Origin: Nguyenibacter vanlangensis
GTDB lineage: Bacteria; Pseudomonadota; Alphaproteobacteria; Acetobacterales; Acetobacteraceae
Reading direction: 5' to 3'
DNA: 64,000 nucleotides
NCBI RefSeq assembly: GCF_038719015.1
Contig: NZ_CP152276.1
Span: forward strand, 2,802,001-2,866,000
In this document: positions 27,405-37,367 of the stretch, in pieces
Layout: every line of letters starts with the position of its first letter
How positions within the stretch are numbered: position 1 is the stretch's first letter
Translations under genes and position numbers: made by a program
The notes under the pieces: generated by a model
What the model was told of the DNA's origin: nothing
What the model saw: the letters and a program-made list of their open reading frames with translations, nothing else
Databases searched by the model: none

Positions 27405-28199
27405 CTAGGGCCGGTACCGGCCGACGAAGCTGTAGCGGCTGCCCGAAGAGGTGAAGATCCCCTTCATCACCACCCGGCCGCCGACCCAGGTCCGCCGCAT
27501 GAGCTGCAGGCATGCCTCGGGCTCGCGCAGGTCCAGCAGGGCGCAGATCGCGGGGTCCGGCGTGACCGCGAAGACGACATGTTCGACGTCCTCGGCCGCG
27601 GCGATGCGCGACAGGTAGCGGTGCGGGTGGGTGAGGGTGAAATCCTGGTCGAGAAAATCGGGGGCGAAATGCGGCGAGACGAACCGTTCCTCGACCTGGA
27701 GGGGGGTGCCGTCCTCGTAATGCACGATCACCGAGTGGAACAGCCGCGCGCCGGGGCGCTGTTCGAAGGCGGTGGCGAGGTCGCTGTCCGCCCGCCGTTC
27801 GTCCAGCGCGACGACGCGGGTGGTGTGCGTGTGGCCGCCGGCCGTGATGTCGTCGGCGATGTCGCGCAGTTCCAGCATTTCGACCCGCTGGCGGGGCTCG
27901 GCGACGAAGGTCCCCACCCCCTGGGCGCGGGTCACGACCCCTTCGGCCATCAGTTCCCTGAGCGCGCGGTGGACCGTCATCCGCGATACGCCCAACTGCT
28001 CGACCAGTTCGCTTTCCGACGGCAGGCGGCGGCCGGCCTGCCATTCCCCGGCCGCGATGCGCCCGGTTATGTAGAGCTTGACCTGCTCGTAGCGCGCGGC
28101 CGGCTTTTCCTGGGCGATGATGGGCGGCACGCTTGGCTCTCCCGCTAGCTTGGCTCTCCCGCTAGACAGAGTCTGCTTGAGATCGGGTTGGCGGCGCAT
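27405..28199 (-). CDS. hutC: Histidine-utilisation repressor HutC (GntR/UTRA)
   Basis: 264 residues from ATG 28199. An N-terminal GntR winged helix ([60 protein letters not shown]) is followed by a UTRA effector domain (VAFVT-like [24 protein letters not shown]). Urocanate is the usual inducer of this family. The start lies 37 bases inside the end of hutI; the frame is open further upstream through hutI, so a later start is possible. Operators are proposed at 27298 and 29492. Confidence 0.9.
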   Translation of the reverse strand: MRRQPDLKQTLSSGRAKLAGEPSVPPIIAQEKPAARYEQVKLYITGRIAAGEWQAGRRLPSESELVEQLGVSRMTVHRALRELMAEGVVTRAQGVGTFVAEPRQRVEMLELRDIADDITAGGHTHTTRVVALDERRADSDLATAFEQRPGARLFHSVIVHYEDGTPLQVEERFVSPHFAPDFLDQDFTLTHPHRYLSRIAAAEDVEHVVFAVTPDPAICALLDLREPEACLQLMRRTWVGGRVVMKGIFTSSGSRYSFVGRYRP

Positions 28200-29427
28200 C
28201 CGGCACGCCGGCGAAGATCCGCGCGGCGGGCCGCTGGCCGCCGATCCAGTAGGACAGTTCGTGCGGGCCGTCGATATCCCAGAGCGCCATGTCCGCGGCG
28301 AATCCCACGGCCAGCCGCCCGACCCTGTCCCCCAGACCAAGGGCCGCGGCGGCGACATGGGTGTGCCCCGCCAATGCCTCGCCCGGCGTCAGGCGGAAGA
28401 GCGTGCAGGCCATGTTCATGATGCCGGTGGGGGTCAGGACGGGCGAGGTGCCGGGATTGCAGTCCGTTGCCAGGCCGATCCGCACCCCGTGGCGGCGCAG
28501 CAGCTCGACGGGCGGCGGCCGGGTTTCGCGCGTGAAATAGAATGCCCCGGGCAGCAGGATCGCGACGGTGCCGGCCCGCGCCATCGCCGCGATGCCCGCC
28601 TCGTCGGCATATTCGAGATGGTCGGCCGACAGGGCCCCCCACCGCGCCGCCAGGGCGGAGCCGGACAGGTCGGACAACTGGTCGGCATGGAGGCGCACCG
28701 GCAGGCCGTGGCGCGACGCGGCGGCGAACACGCGCTCGACCTCCCCAGGGGTGAAGGCGATGCCCTCGCAGAACGCGTCCACGCTGTCGGCCAGCCCGGC
28801 CTCGGCCACCGCCGGGATCATGTCCGCGCACAGCAGGCGGACATAGTCGTCCCGGCGCCCGGCATGCTCGGGGGGCAGCGCGTGGGCCCCGAGGAACGTC
28901 GCATGGATCCGGAGCGGCAGCGCGTCGCCGACGCGCCGCGCCACGCGCAGCAGGCGCATTTCATCGTGCAGCGTCAGCCCGTATCCCGACTTGATTTCCA
29001 GCGTCGTCACGCCGTTCGCGACCAGGCGGCGCGCCCGCCGCAGCGTGGCCTGGAGCAGTTCGTCGTCACTGGCCGCGCGGGTTGCGCGCATCGTCGCCGC
29101 GATGCCGCCGCCGCGGCGGGCGATGTCCTGGTAGCTGACGCCCTGGAGGCGTTCGGCGAATTCCGCGCTGCGGTCGCCGGCATAGACCAGATGGGTGTGG
29201 GGATCGACCAGCCCCGGCGTCATCCAGCGGCCGCCGCACCGGATGACCGAGGCCGCCAGGTCCCGCGCCGGGCCCGGCAGGTCGGCGGCGGCGCCGACCC
29301 ATGCGATGCGGCCATCCTGCACCGCGAGCGCGCCGTCGCGGATGATGCCGAAATCGTCCCCGCCGGGCCGCCCGTCGCCGCGGGCCGCGACGGAGAGGTG
29401 CACATCGATCCACAGGCGGTCCCACAT
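28162..29427 (-). CDS. hutI: Imidazolonepropionase
   Basis: Hydrolyses 4-imidazolone-5-propionate to N-formimino-L-glutamate. 421-residue amidohydrolase with metal ligands in [12 protein letters not shown], family block [26 protein letters not shown], metal His in RLHADQLSD and catalytic Asp in [11 protein letters not shown]. First gene of the leftward hut operon and divergent from hutF. Confidence 0.96.
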   Translation of the reverse strand: MWDRLWIDVHLSVAARGDGRPGGDDFGIIRDGALAVQDGRIAWVGAAADLPGPARDLAASVIRCGGRWMTPGLVDPHTHLVYAGDRSAEFAERLQGVSYQDIARRGGGIAATMRATRAASDDELLQATLRRARRLVANGVTTLEIKSGYGLTLHDEMRLLRVARRVGDALPLRIHATFLGAHALPPEHAGRRDDYVRLLCADMIPAVAEAGLADSVDAFCEGIAFTPGEVERVFAAASRHGLPVRLHADQLSDLSGSALAARWGALSADHLEYADEAGIAAMARAGTVAILLPGAFYFTRETRPPPVELLRRHGVRIGLATDCNPGTSPVLTPTGIMNMACTLFRLTPGEALAGHTHVAAAALGLGDRVGRLAVGFAADMALWDIDGPHELSYWIGGQRPAARIFAGVPDAPPTRSQADSV

Positions 29428-29491
29428 GCCGTTCTTTTTCCCTGGTCTTTCTTTGGTCTTTCCTTGACCGTCTTTCCTTGACCGGACTTAT

Positions 29492-29505
29492 CTATACATG
29501 TCTAG
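29492..29505. promoter_or_regulatory. HutC-like operator between hutI and hutF
   Basis: Near-palindrome ctatacatgtctag, mismatched only at one symmetric base pair, centred on acatgt, 47 bases before hutF and 65 bases before hutI. It resembles the palindrome before hutU. Likely controls both divergent transcripts through HutC (inference). Confidence 0.55.
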
Positions 29506-29551
29506 TTTAAGCGTATCCGGTGCGCAACGACATTCCAGGACGCCTGCATCC

Positions 29552-30931
29552 ATGTCCCCTTCCCCCCGAAACGGATCGCTGTTCGCCGGACTGGCCCTGC
29601 TGCCCGAGGGGTGGCGGCGCGACGTCCGGATCGGTTTCGCCGAAGGAGGCGCATTCGGTACGGTCGTCGCCGGCTGCCGGCCGGAGGCGGGGGACCGCCG
29701 GGCCGACATCGTGCTGCCGCCCCTGCCCGGCCTGCATTCGCATGCCTTCCAGCGCGCCATGGCGGGGCTGGCCGAATGCCGGACGGATCCCGCCGATTCC
29801 TTCTGGACCTGGCGTGAACGGATGTATGCGCTGGCCGGCACGCTGCAGCCGGATACGCTGCGCGCGGTCGCGGCCTTCGTGTATATGGAGATGCTCGAGG
29901 CCGGCTACACGCAGGTTGCGGAATTCCACTATCTGCACCGTGCGCCGGACGGCGCGGCCTATGCCCGGCCGGGCGCCATGGCCGAGGCCGTCGTGGACGG
30001 CGCGCTGACGGCGGGGATCGGCATCACCATGCTGCCGACGCTTTATATGCGCGCGGGGTTCGGACAGGATCTGGCGCCGTCGCAGCGGCGCTTTCGCGGC
30101 GATCCCGATTTCATCGCGCGCATCATCGCCGATCTCGGGGATCGTTTTGCCGGCGCGTCCCTGCTGCGCCGCGGCGTCGGGCTGCATTCCCTGCGGGCGG
30201 TGGACGGGGATTGCATCCGCGCGATGCTGCGGGCCGCGCCGGAAGACGGGCCGGTGCATATCCATGTCGCGGAACAGCGGCGCGAGGTCGAGGACTGCCT
30301 GGCGGCCCTGGGCGCCCGTCCGGTGCGCTGGCTGATGGACCACTGCCCGGTCGATGCGCGCTGGTGCCTGGTGCATGCCACCCACATGGACGCGGGGGAA
30401 TGCGGCGACCTGGCGCGCTCGGGCGCAGTGGCCGGCCTGTGCCCGATCACGGAGGCCAATCTGGGCGACGGGATCTTCCCCCTTGCCGCCTTCATCGATG
30501 AAGGCGGCCGGTTCGGCGTCGGCCCGGACAGCAATATCCTGCTGAGCCCCGGCGAGGAGCTGCGCCTGCTGGAATATGGCCAGCGCCTGCGGTCGCAGCA
30601 ACGATGCCGCGCCTTGCCGGCGGGACGGACGGGTTCGGTCGGGCGTTTCCTGTACGACGCGTGCCTGGCGGGCGGCGCCCAGGCCTGCGGCATGGAGGCC
30701 GGCATCGCCCCCGGCCGGCGGGCGGATCTCTGCACCCTGGCGGCGGAGGATCTGGCGCTGCCGGGCCTGACGGGCGACGCGATCCTGGACAGCGTCCTCT
30801 TCGCGCGTCCGGCCCTTCCGGTTTCCGATGTCCTCTGCGCCGGCCGATGGGTGGTCGCGGGCGGGCGGCATGTCGCCCGGGATGCCATCGCCCGCGATTT
30901 CCGGGCGGCCATGGCAAGGCTGTCGGCCTGA
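29552..30931 (+). CDS. hutF: Formimidoylglutamate deiminase
   Basis: Deiminates N-formimino-L-glutamate to N-formyl-L-glutamate plus ammonia, the branch used instead of a one-step formiminoglutamase. 459 residues, amidohydrolase fold: PPLPGLHSHAFQRAMAG (HxH metal ligands), DSFWTWRERMYALA, EFHYLHRAPDG, HIHVAEQRREVEDCLA, HATHMD and GPDSNILLSPGEELRLLEY. The start is placed at MSPSPRNGS; the frame is open 18 codons earlier across the proposed operator. Confidence 0.94.
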   Translation: MSPSPRNGSLFAGLALLPEGWRRDVRIGFAEGGAFGTVVAGCRPEAGDRRADIVLPPLPGLHSHAFQRAMAGLAECRTDPADSFWTWRERMYALAGTLQPDTLRAVAAFVYMEMLEAGYTQVAEFHYLHRAPDGAAYARPGAMAEAVVDGALTAGIGITMLPTLYMRAGFGQDLAPSQRRFRGDPDFIARIIADLGDRFAGASLLRRGVGLHSLRAVDGDCIRAMLRAAPEDGPVHIHVAEQRREVEDCLAALGARPVRWLMDHCPVDARWCLVHATHMDAGECGDLARSGAVAGLCPITEANLGDGIFPLAAFIDEGGRFGVGPDSNILLSPGEELRLLEYGQRLRSQQRCRALPAGRTGSVGRFLYDACLAGGAQACGMEAGIAPGRRADLCTLAAEDLALPGLTGDAILDSVLFARPALPVSDVLCAGRWVVAGGRHVARDAIARDFRAAMARLSA

Positions 30932-30964
30932 CAAGGCTGCGGGCCTGAAAGGAGAATCTTCGCG

Positions 30965-31765
30965 ATGGACGGGCCGGTTTTCTCGCTTGTCCGGGGGGAT
31001 GCCCCCGTGCTGGTCACCATTCCCCATGCCGGGACGCGCCTCGCCCCCGGCATGGCGGCGCGGATGACGGAGGCGGGGCGCGCTTTGCCCGATACCGACT
31101 GGTATGTTCCCCGCCTGTACCAGGTCGCGGCGCGGCTGGGCGCCGGCGTGCTGCGGGCGCATTATTCGCGCTATGTCATCGACCTCAATCGCGGCGGCGA
31201 CGATGCGGTGCTCTATCCCGGGCGGCCGAAGACCGGCCTGGTGCCGACGCTGACCTTCGATGGGCGGCCGATCTACCGGCCCGGCGCCGAACCCGGCGAA
31301 TCCGAGATCGCGGCGCGCCGGCAACGCTATTGGCAGCCTTATCACGATGCGGTCGCGGCGGAACTCGACCGCCTGCGCGCGCGCCACGGCCATGCCGTCC
31401 TGTGGGACGCCCATTCCATCGGCACGGTGATCCCGCGCCTGTTCGAAGGACGGCTGCCGGACCTGAATTTCGGCACCAATGACGGCGCCGCCTGTGCCGG
31501 CGGCCTGATCGCCGCCGTCATGGCCGGGCTGACGGAGGGCGGGGGCTATTCCTCTGTCCTCGACGGCCGGTTCAAGGGGGGCTACACCACCCGTCATTAC
31601 GGCCGCCCCGCGGAGGGGATCCATGCCATCCAGCTTGAGAAGGCCCAGGCGACCTATCTGGCGTCGGAGGGCGGGGCGGCGCCTGCCGCCGATGCGCGGA
31701 AGATGGAAAAGCTTTCCGGCCTGATCGGGGATCTTCTGGAACGCGCCTGCGCCTGGAGACCCTGA
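30965..31765 (+). CDS. hutG: N-formylglutamate deformylase
   Basis: Releases formate from N-formyl-L-glutamate to give glutamate, completing histidine degradation. 266 residues with VTIPHAGTRL, DTDWYVPRLY, DLNRGGDDAVLYPGR, VLWDAHSIGTVIPRLF (metal-binding D-x-H), LNFGTNDGAAC and GRFKGGYTTRHYGRP, typical of the HutG2/FGase family. 33 bases behind hutF with AAAGGAGAA before the start. Confidence 0.95.
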   Translation: MDGPVFSLVRGDAPVLVTIPHAGTRLAPGMAARMTEAGRALPDTDWYVPRLYQVAARLGAGVLRAHYSRYVIDLNRGGDDAVLYPGRPKTGLVPTLTFDGRPIYRPGAEPGESEIAARRQRYWQPYHDAVAAELDRLRARHGHAVLWDAHSIGTVIPRLFEGRLPDLNFGTNDGAACAGGLIAAVMAGLTEGGGYSSVLDGRFKGGYTTRHYGRPAEGIHAIQLEKAQATYLASEGGAAPAADARKMEKLSGLIGDLLERACAWRP

Positions 31766-31787
31766 TTGCAGTCGAGTCCGTGGCCGT

Positions 31788-33179
31788 TCAGTCGGTGGCC
31801 GTGGCGGGCAGCGCCCGCGCGTTGAAGCGCCGTTCCATGGCGATATAGAGCGGCGGGGTCAGGAGCAGGCTGACGACCCAGGACAGGTCGACGCCGCCCA
31901 GCGCCCGCGCCACCTGTCCGGTATAGAGCGCGGTCGAGAGGAAGGGCACCTGCACGAGGATGCCGATAACGTAGCAGGCCAGGGCGGGGCCGTTGAAAAG
32001 ACCGTAGCGCCCGCCGTCCCGCGCGAAGAACGAGGCGACGTCATAGTCCCCGTGATGCAGGAGGTAGTAATCGGTCAGGTTGATGGCCGTCCACGGGATC
32101 ATGACCGACATCAGCAGTTCGAGAAATTCGCCGTATGCGCTCATGAAACTGTCGGCCATCAGGGTCGCCATGGCAAAGGCCAGCGCCAGCAGCGCCACCG
32201 TCACGATCAGGCGCGCGGTCCGGCCGTAGCGCCGGCCGGGCGTGAAGGTCTGCGCCACAGTCAGGGTCGACAGGGCCCCGCAATAGATGTTCATGGCGTT
32301 GGCCACGGCGATGCCGAGCGACAGCGCGGCCAGGACCGCCGCCACCCACGGCCCGAGCAGCGCCGCCAGCGTGACGACGATGCCGTGTCCCGCCGCCAGC
32401 AGCCCCACCGCCGCGCCCAGCGCCATCGCCAGCACCGACCCCAGCACGGAACCGGAGAAGCAGGCCGCGAATGCCTGTCTTTCGCCCGCGGGACCGGCCG
32501 GGAGATAGCGCGAGGAATCCGAGACATAGGGCGCATAGGCGATCTGCCACAGGGCCGCCGTGGACATTGTCCGCAGAATGCCGGTCCAGCCCGGCCGGCC
32601 CGGCGCGAGGAACGGCAGGTCGCCGGCATGCAGCGCCAGCACCCGCGCGATGCAGAACAGGATGGCGGCGCCGCAGAGCACCGTCATGACCCGCGCCGAG
32701 AGATGGATCGCCCGGTAGCCGAGGATGGCGGGAAGGACCGAAAGCGCCTGGACGACCAGGATGGCGGAAAGACGGCCCAGGCCGGGCACGATGCTTTGCA
32801 GTCCCTCGGCGCCCAGCACGAGGTTCGACGCCGCGAACCCCACATACATCAGGACGATGACGGCGGTTACCGGCACCGCGCCCATCAGGCCGAACTGGCC
32901 GCGCGTCTGGACCATCTGCGGCACGCCGAGACGCGGCCCCTGCGCCGCGTGCAGCGCCATGAACACGCCGCCGATCAGATTCCCGGCCAGGAGCGCCAGC
33001 AGCGCCGGCAGCAGCGGCAGGCCGTAGACCGTCGTGGACAGCGCCCCCGTCACGACGGTCAGCATCATCAGGTTCGGGCCGAACCACACGGTGAACAGGT
33101 CGCGCGGCCGGCCGTGGCGGCGCGCGGGGGGGATCGGATAGATGGTTTCCGCTTCCGGGGAACCGAGCGAATCGATCAT
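31788..33179 (-). CDS. NCS1-family purine/pyrimidine/allantoin-type permease
   Basis: 463-residue inner-membrane transporter with about 12 hydrophobic segments. N-terminal landmarks of cytosine/purine permeases are RDLFTVWFGPNLMMLTVVTG, GNLIGGVFMALHAAQGPRLG and PQMVQTRGQFGLMG; later ADSFMSAYGEFLELLMSVMI and PWTAINLTDYYLLH. Start chosen at MIDSLGSPEAE because GGAGGGCT precedes it closely. It converges on hutG with 22 bases between stops and is divergent from ridA. The substrate is probably a nucleobase, hydantoin or similar N-heterocycle, not established. Confidence 0.87.
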   Translation of the reverse strand: MIDSLGSPEAETIYPIPPARRHGRPRDLFTVWFGPNLMMLTVVTGALSTTVYGLPLLPALLALLAGNLIGGVFMALHAAQGPRLGVPQMVQTRGQFGLMGAVPVTAVIVLMYVGFAASNLVLGAEGLQSIVPGLGRLSAILVVQALSVLPAILGYRAIHLSARVMTVLCGAAILFCIARVLALHAGDLPFLAPGRPGWTGILRTMSTAALWQIAYAPYVSDSSRYLPAGPAGERQAFAACFSGSVLGSVLAMALGAAVGLLAAGHGIVVTLAALLGPWVAAVLAALSLGIAVANAMNIYCGALSTLTVAQTFTPGRRYGRTARLIVTVALLALAFAMATLMADSFMSAYGEFLELLMSVMIPWTAINLTDYYLLHHGDYDVASFFARDGGRYGLFNGPALACYVIGILVQVPFLSTALYTGQVARALGGVDLSWVVSLLLTPPLYIAMERRFNARALPATATD

Positions 33180-33528
33180 GAGCCCTCCGTGTCCGGTGCC
33201 GCGCTGATGACGCGGAACGATCCGGTGCGGCATCGACCGATACGACATTATTCCGCCGCTGGATACAGCAGCCCGCTGCGACGTATTTCCCTACGCCGTG
33301 CATCGGAAAAATCTATCAAGCCCGTGCATTTATTGCGATATCATCATGTCCGTTCGCGCATGGCGGCGAAAGGAGGCCCTGGCGGCGCGCGCCCCGCTTC
33401 CTTCGGTTTTTCCGAAGCCAAAGGAAACAGTTCCGTTCTTTCATAGATCGTCCCGGCCTGCGACCATTCCCGGATCGAACCGGCCGGGGTAGTGCGCCGG
33501 CTCCGGCCAGGACATGAGGTCACGACAT
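33180..33528. other. Divergent intergenic region before NCS1 permease and RidA genes
   Basis: 349 bases with no recognised gene. It contains a hairpin cttcgg-ttttt-ccgaag at 33401-33417, partly embedded in a second pairing (ttcctt 33398-33403 with aaggaa 33421-33426). No clear promoter boxes assigned. Confidence 0.45.
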
Positions 33529-33942
33529 ATGCCCGTCCATAAGCGCATCCGTCCGTTCAATACGAAAGAGACCTATCCCGAGCAGAACCTGGACAATGAT
33601 TTGTGCCAGGCGGTCGTGGCGGGCAATACGGTCTATCTTCGCGGCCAGGTGCCGCAGGACCTCGACACGCGCGAGAACGTGGCCGTCGGCGACCCGGCCG
33701 GGCAGGCCCACAAGGTCATGCAGAACATCCTGCTGCTGCTGAAAGAGGCGGGATCGGATCCTGCGCATATCTGCAAGGTCACCGTCTATCTGACGGATAT
33801 TCGCCACAGGGAAGCCACGTATCGCGTCCTGGGACAGTATCTGAAGGGCGTCTTTCCGGTCTTCACCGGGCTGGTCGTGGTCGCCCTTGCCCGACCGGAA
33901 TGGCTGATCGAGGTCGACGTCATCGCGGTGTTGCCGGACTGA
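33529..33942 (+). CDS. RidA/YjgF-family protein
   Basis: 137-residue member of the Rid family, usually trimeric deaminases of reactive enamines/imines, also found as accessory enzymes in pyrimidine and N-heterocycle catabolism. Recognised by LCQAVVAGNTVYLRGQVPQD, AGQAHKVMQNILLLLKEAGS, VTVYLTDIRHREATYRVLGQ and VVVALARPEWLIEVD. The start follows GAGGT by nine bases. Convergent with the DUF1028 gene. The specific substrate is unknown. Confidence 0.9.
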   Translation: MPVHKRIRPFNTKETYPEQNLDNDLCQAVVAGNTVYLRGQVPQDLDTRENVAVGDPAGQAHKVMQNILLLLKEAGSDPAHICKVTVYLTDIRHREATYRVLGQYLKGVFPVFTGLVVVALARPEWLIEVDVIAVLPD

Positions 33943-34005
33943 GCAGATCCATTCGGAACCCTATCCGGAACCAAGGCCATCCCGGAGGACGGGCTGGGCC
34001 CGGCG

Positions 34006-34683
34006 TCATTCGTCGCCGGGCACGCCGTACGCGGGCGCGGACGACGGATCCAGGCAGCGCGTGACGTAATCGTGCATCTGCGGCTGCCAGACGGTCCAGA
34101 GATCGGCCAGGCGCGCGATCGGCGCATCGTCCCAATCGACGCGCAGGTCGGTCAGCGGCCAGCTCTGGCGGTCGACGACCAGCAGGCCCGCGGAGCGGAG
34201 CGGGCCGGCCTCGCCGCCGGCCGCCAGGCCCGCGCACATGGCGCGCAGGAGGCGCGTGCCGAGTTCCTGGGACGGGTCGGAGGCGAGGAAAGCCTCCACG
34301 ACCGCGTCGGGCACCGTCGCGTTGGCCAGCAGGTTGCCGGCCGACGCCACGTTTCGGCGGACCGCCGTCGCATGGCATCCCAGCGTCCGCGCCCCGGACC
34401 AGACGGCCGCCGTGCCGTGGCGATCCATGACGGCGAGTTGCCGGAATTCGGGAAACGGGCCGGTGCGCACCAGGGCATCGCGGCACTCGGCGGCGCTGCT
34501 GCCCCCGTCCATCAGGTCGAGGCCGAGCGGGCCAAGCCGCGGATCCGTCACGTTCTGCGACGCCACCACCCCCACCCCGGCCCGGGCGAACGCGCAGCGG
34601 CCGGCGACCGCGGGGGACGAGGAGGACACGGCGATGCCGAACTGGCCCGTCCGCGCGCATCTGGCGATGATGGAAAAGGTCAT
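34006..34683 (-). CDS. DUF1028-family protein (Ntn-hydrolase-like)
   Basis: 225 residues. The N-terminus TFSIIARCARTGQFGIAVSS and SSPAVAGRCAFARAGVGVVA, plus QNVTDPRLGPLGLDLMDGG, are characteristic of DUF1028, whose fold resembles N-terminal-nucleophile hydrolases; the mature nucleophile would be the Thr after Met. Biochemistry of the family is unsettled. Last gene of a minus-strand trio with the monooxygenase and ArgE-like genes. Confidence 0.85.
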   Translation of the reverse strand: MTFSIIARCARTGQFGIAVSSSSPAVAGRCAFARAGVGVVASQNVTDPRLGPLGLDLMDGGSSAAECRDALVRTGPFPEFRQLAVMDRHGTAAVWSGARTLGCHATAVRRNVASAGNLLANATVPDAVVEAFLASDPSQELGTRLLRAMCAGLAAGGEAGPLRSAGLLVVDRQSWPLTDLRVDWDDAPIARLADLWTVWQPQMHDYVTRCLDPSSAPAYGVPGDE

Positions 34684-34732
34684 GTCCGTCTTTCTCCCTG
34701 TCTCCTCGGCATGTTTCGGCGGGTGCCCCGGT

Positions 34733-35890
34733 TCAGCGGCGGAGCCGGTCCAGGACACCGTCGAGAAACCTGTCGCCCTGCGCCAGTTCCCGCGTGGTGA
34801 TATATTCGTCCGCCTTGTGCGCCCGGCCGATCGATCCCGGCCCGCAGACGATACAGGGCAGGCCGAGCTGCTGCGCGAACAGCCCCGCTTCGGTGCCGAA
34901 ATCGATCACGCCGGGGGCATTCCGTCCGGCCGCGCGCAGGCCGAGCGCGCAGATTTCGGTGTCGGCGCGTCCATCCAGCCCGGGATAGGCGTTGACGATG
35001 TCGATCCGGATCGTCCCCCGGCCGGCCTCGGCCTCCACGCGCCGTGCGGCGGCGTCCAGCCAGGCAAGGGAAGCCGAGCCGTCCTGGCCGGGAATCAGCC
35101 GCATCTCGGCCGTCGCCACGCAGAGATCGGGAACGATGTTCAGCGCGGTTCCCCCCTCGATCAGCCCCGCCTGGACCGTGGAGAACGGCACCGCGAACCG
35201 CGTATCGTGCGGCTCGGTCAGGCGGATATGGTCCTGGAGATCCGTCAGCCGGCCGATCATTTGGGCGGCCAGGACGATCGCGTTCGTTCCCCGGAACGGA
35301 TCGGCGGAGTGCGCGGCCTCGCCCCGGCAGACGATCCGGAAGGCGATCTTTCCCTTGTGCGCGACGGCGACCGCCATTTCGGTCGGTTCGCCGATTATGC
35401 AGCCGGCGGCGCCCCGCATGCCGGCATCCGTCTTCAGCGCCGCCAGCAGCGAACGGACGCCGAGGCATCCCAGTTCCTCGTCATGGGAGATCGCCAGGTG
35501 CAGCGGACGGACGAGCGGGCGGGCGGCGGCTTTCCCGGCGGCCGTCAGCATGCAGGCCAGGAACCCCTTCATGTCGCTGGTCCCTCTGCCGTACAGCCGA
35601 TCGTCCCGCTTCGTCAGCACGAAGGGATCCGAGGACCAGGCCTGACCGGCGGCGGGCACCACGTCCGAATGCGCCGACAGGACGATGCCGCCGGGGATAT
35701 CCGGCCCGACCGAGGCGAACAGGCTGAACGCGTCCGGCCTGTCGCCGGGGATGCGCCGCACCCGCGCGCCCAGCGCGGCGAGATGCGCCGCGATCCAGTC
35801 GATCATGTCGGTGTTGGACTGGCCGCAGACACTCGGGAATGCCACGAGCCGGTCCAGAATGGTCTCTGTGATGGTCTCTGTGCCGGTCAT
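34733..35890 (-). CDS. argE: M20 peptidase, ArgE-type N-acyl amino acid deacetylase
   Basis: 385-residue zinc hydrolase: metal-binding LSAHSDVVPAAGQ, DDRLYGRGTSDMKGFLACML, catalytic Glu pair in SHDEELGCLGVRSL, GEPTEMAVAVAHKGK and C-terminal EAGLFAQQLG. Closest to acetylornithine deacetylase, but in this context it may hydrolyse another N-acyl or N-carbamoyl amino acid released by the upstream monooxygenase. Its ATG overlaps the monooxygenase stop (ATGA), so the two are coupled. Confidence 0.88.
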   Translation of the reverse strand: MTGTETITETILDRLVAFPSVCGQSNTDMIDWIAAHLAALGARVRRIPGDRPDAFSLFASVGPDIPGGIVLSAHSDVVPAAGQAWSSDPFVLTKRDDRLYGRGTSDMKGFLACMLTAAGKAAARPLVRPLHLAISHDEELGCLGVRSLLAALKTDAGMRGAAGCIIGEPTEMAVAVAHKGKIAFRIVCRGEAAHSADPFRGTNAIVLAAQMIGRLTDLQDHIRLTEPHDTRFAVPFSTVQAGLIEGGTALNIVPDLCVATAEMRLIPGQDGSASLAWLDAAARRVEAEAGRGTIRIDIVNAYPGLDGRADTEICALGLRAAGRNAPGVIDFGTEAGLFAQQLGLPCIVCGPGSIGRAHKADEYITTRELAQGDRFLDGVLDRLRR

Positions 35891-37113
35891 CTCCGCGCCG
35901 CGATATGGCCGGCCAGATAGTCGGCATCATGCCAGACGCCCCAGATGAAGGGCGACGCCCTGCGCGTCAGCCAGGCCAAGCCGAGGAAATAGAGTCCCGG
36001 TTCCTCGGACACGCCCTTGCGATGGCGCGGGCTGCCCTTCGCGTCGAAGATGTCGATCTTGATCCAACCGAAATCCAGCGCATAGCCGGTCGCCCAGATG
36101 ACGGAGGCGATGCCCGCCCCGTGCAGGTCCAGGGACAGGACGGGATCGGTGACGCATGCGGGATCCGGCCCGATCGCCCGTGCCGCGGGCTCTTCGGGAA
36201 GATCCAGTCCCTGCTGCGCCACATAGGCATCCGCCGCGTCCAGCATCGCGAGATAATCCGCGTCGCCCCGGTCGATATTCGCCTTCAGGTCCGGTGCGAG
36301 GTGCAGGACACCATCCCGGAAGGAGTCCGTCCTGCCGACGAGGGTCATGCCGTCCTGCGCCAGCCGGCGGAAATCGACCGTATGTCCGCCGCGCGCGCCG
36401 CTGACGGCGATTGTGACATGTTCCATGGACGGGCTGCTGACCGCCATGTCCCACATTCCGAGGACGCCGAGCCACCAGACGAAGTCACGCCCCCGATAGC
36501 GCCGGGGCGGCCGGTCATGGGGGCCGACGGAGAGCCAGACGGGGCGGCCCGCGCGCCGCAGTTCGTCGGCGATCTGCACGCCCGAGGACCCCGCGCCGAC
36601 GACCAGGACACCGCCTGCCGGCAGCAGGTCCGGATTGCGGTACGCACTGGAATGGATCTGCAGCACCCCGGCATCGGGCGGAATGATCGGGGGGACGACC
36701 GGTTTCTGGAACGGTCCGGTGGCGGCGACGACGTTCGTCGCCTCGATCACGCCGGACGAGGTTTCCACCGCGAAGCCGGAGCCGCCTTCGTTCCGGCGAA
36801 GCGACAGGACCTCGACCCCGCAGCGGACCGGGGCTTCGATCCGCCGCGCATAGGCCTCGAAATACGTGACGATCTTCTGGCGGGGCGCGAAGTCGTCCGG
36901 ATCGACGTCCGGAAATGTCATGCCGGGAAACCTGTCATGCCAGGCCGGCCCGTTGGCCACCAGGGAGTCCCAACGCTCGGACCGCCAGCGCTCGGCGATC
37001 CGCTTCCGTTCCACGACGAGATGCGACACACCCCGCCGGCCCAGATGCTCGCTCATGGCCAGCCCGGCCTGACCCGCGCCGATCACGAGCGTATCGACTT
37101 TTTCGGTTGCCAT
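35887..37113 (-). CDS. Flavin-containing monooxygenase (CzcO/FMO type)
   Basis: 408 residues. FAD-binding VDTLVIGAGQAGLAMSEHLG, VVAATGPFQKPVVPPIIPP, second dinucleotide fold VLVVGAGSSGVQIADELRRA and the ATGYALDF block near the C-terminus. Class B-like monooxygenases of this group oxygenate N- or S-containing substrates or ketones. Start chosen at MATEKVDTLVIG close to the FAD motif, with AAGGG upstream. First gene of the minus-strand operon with the ArgE-like and DUF1028 genes, and divergent from the aldolase. Confidence 0.87.
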   Translation of the reverse strand: MATEKVDTLVIGAGQAGLAMSEHLGRRGVSHLVVERKRIAERWRSERWDSLVANGPAWHDRFPGMTFPDVDPDDFAPRQKIVTYFEAYARRIEAPVRCGVEVLSLRRNEGGSGFAVETSSGVIEATNVVAATGPFQKPVVPPIIPPDAGVLQIHSSAYRNPDLLPAGGVLVVGAGSSGVQIADELRRAGRPVWLSVGPHDRPPRRYRGRDFVWWLGVLGMWDMAVSSPSMEHVTIAVSGARGGHTVDFRRLAQDGMTLVGRTDSFRDGVLHLAPDLKANIDRGDADYLAMLDAADAYVAQQGLDLPEEPAARAIGPDPACVTDPVLSLDLHGAGIASVIWATGYALDFGWIKIDIFDAKGSPRHRKGVSEEPGLYFLGLAWLTRRASPFIWGVWHDADYLAGHIAARR

Positions 37114-37367
37114 TCCGGATACCCTTTTCCGACCGTGCCGAAGATCATTCCGGCGCATGAAAAGCCGTTCGCTCTTGTAATGAAATCAGAAAATTCCACA
37201 AACAATCATTTTGATCATTGATGCTTAGCATTTTCCTAAGAGCCGGGCGGCGGTGCTTCGGGCAACGAAAAACCTTATGACGGCTTCAAAAAAACAATCT
37301 TTACCCGATAGACATCACGATTCTACGCTGCCTCCGTCATGAGGGAAACCATCCCGCGGAGGCGGTC
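37114..37367. promoter_or_regulatory. AT-rich divergent promoter region, monooxygenase/aldolase
   Basis: 254 bases, conspicuously AT-rich between about 37175 and 37310 compared with the surrounding genes. It contains the small dyads ttgatcat and atgcttagcat. The downstream LysR regulator is a candidate controller. No box assigned with confidence. Confidence 0.4.
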
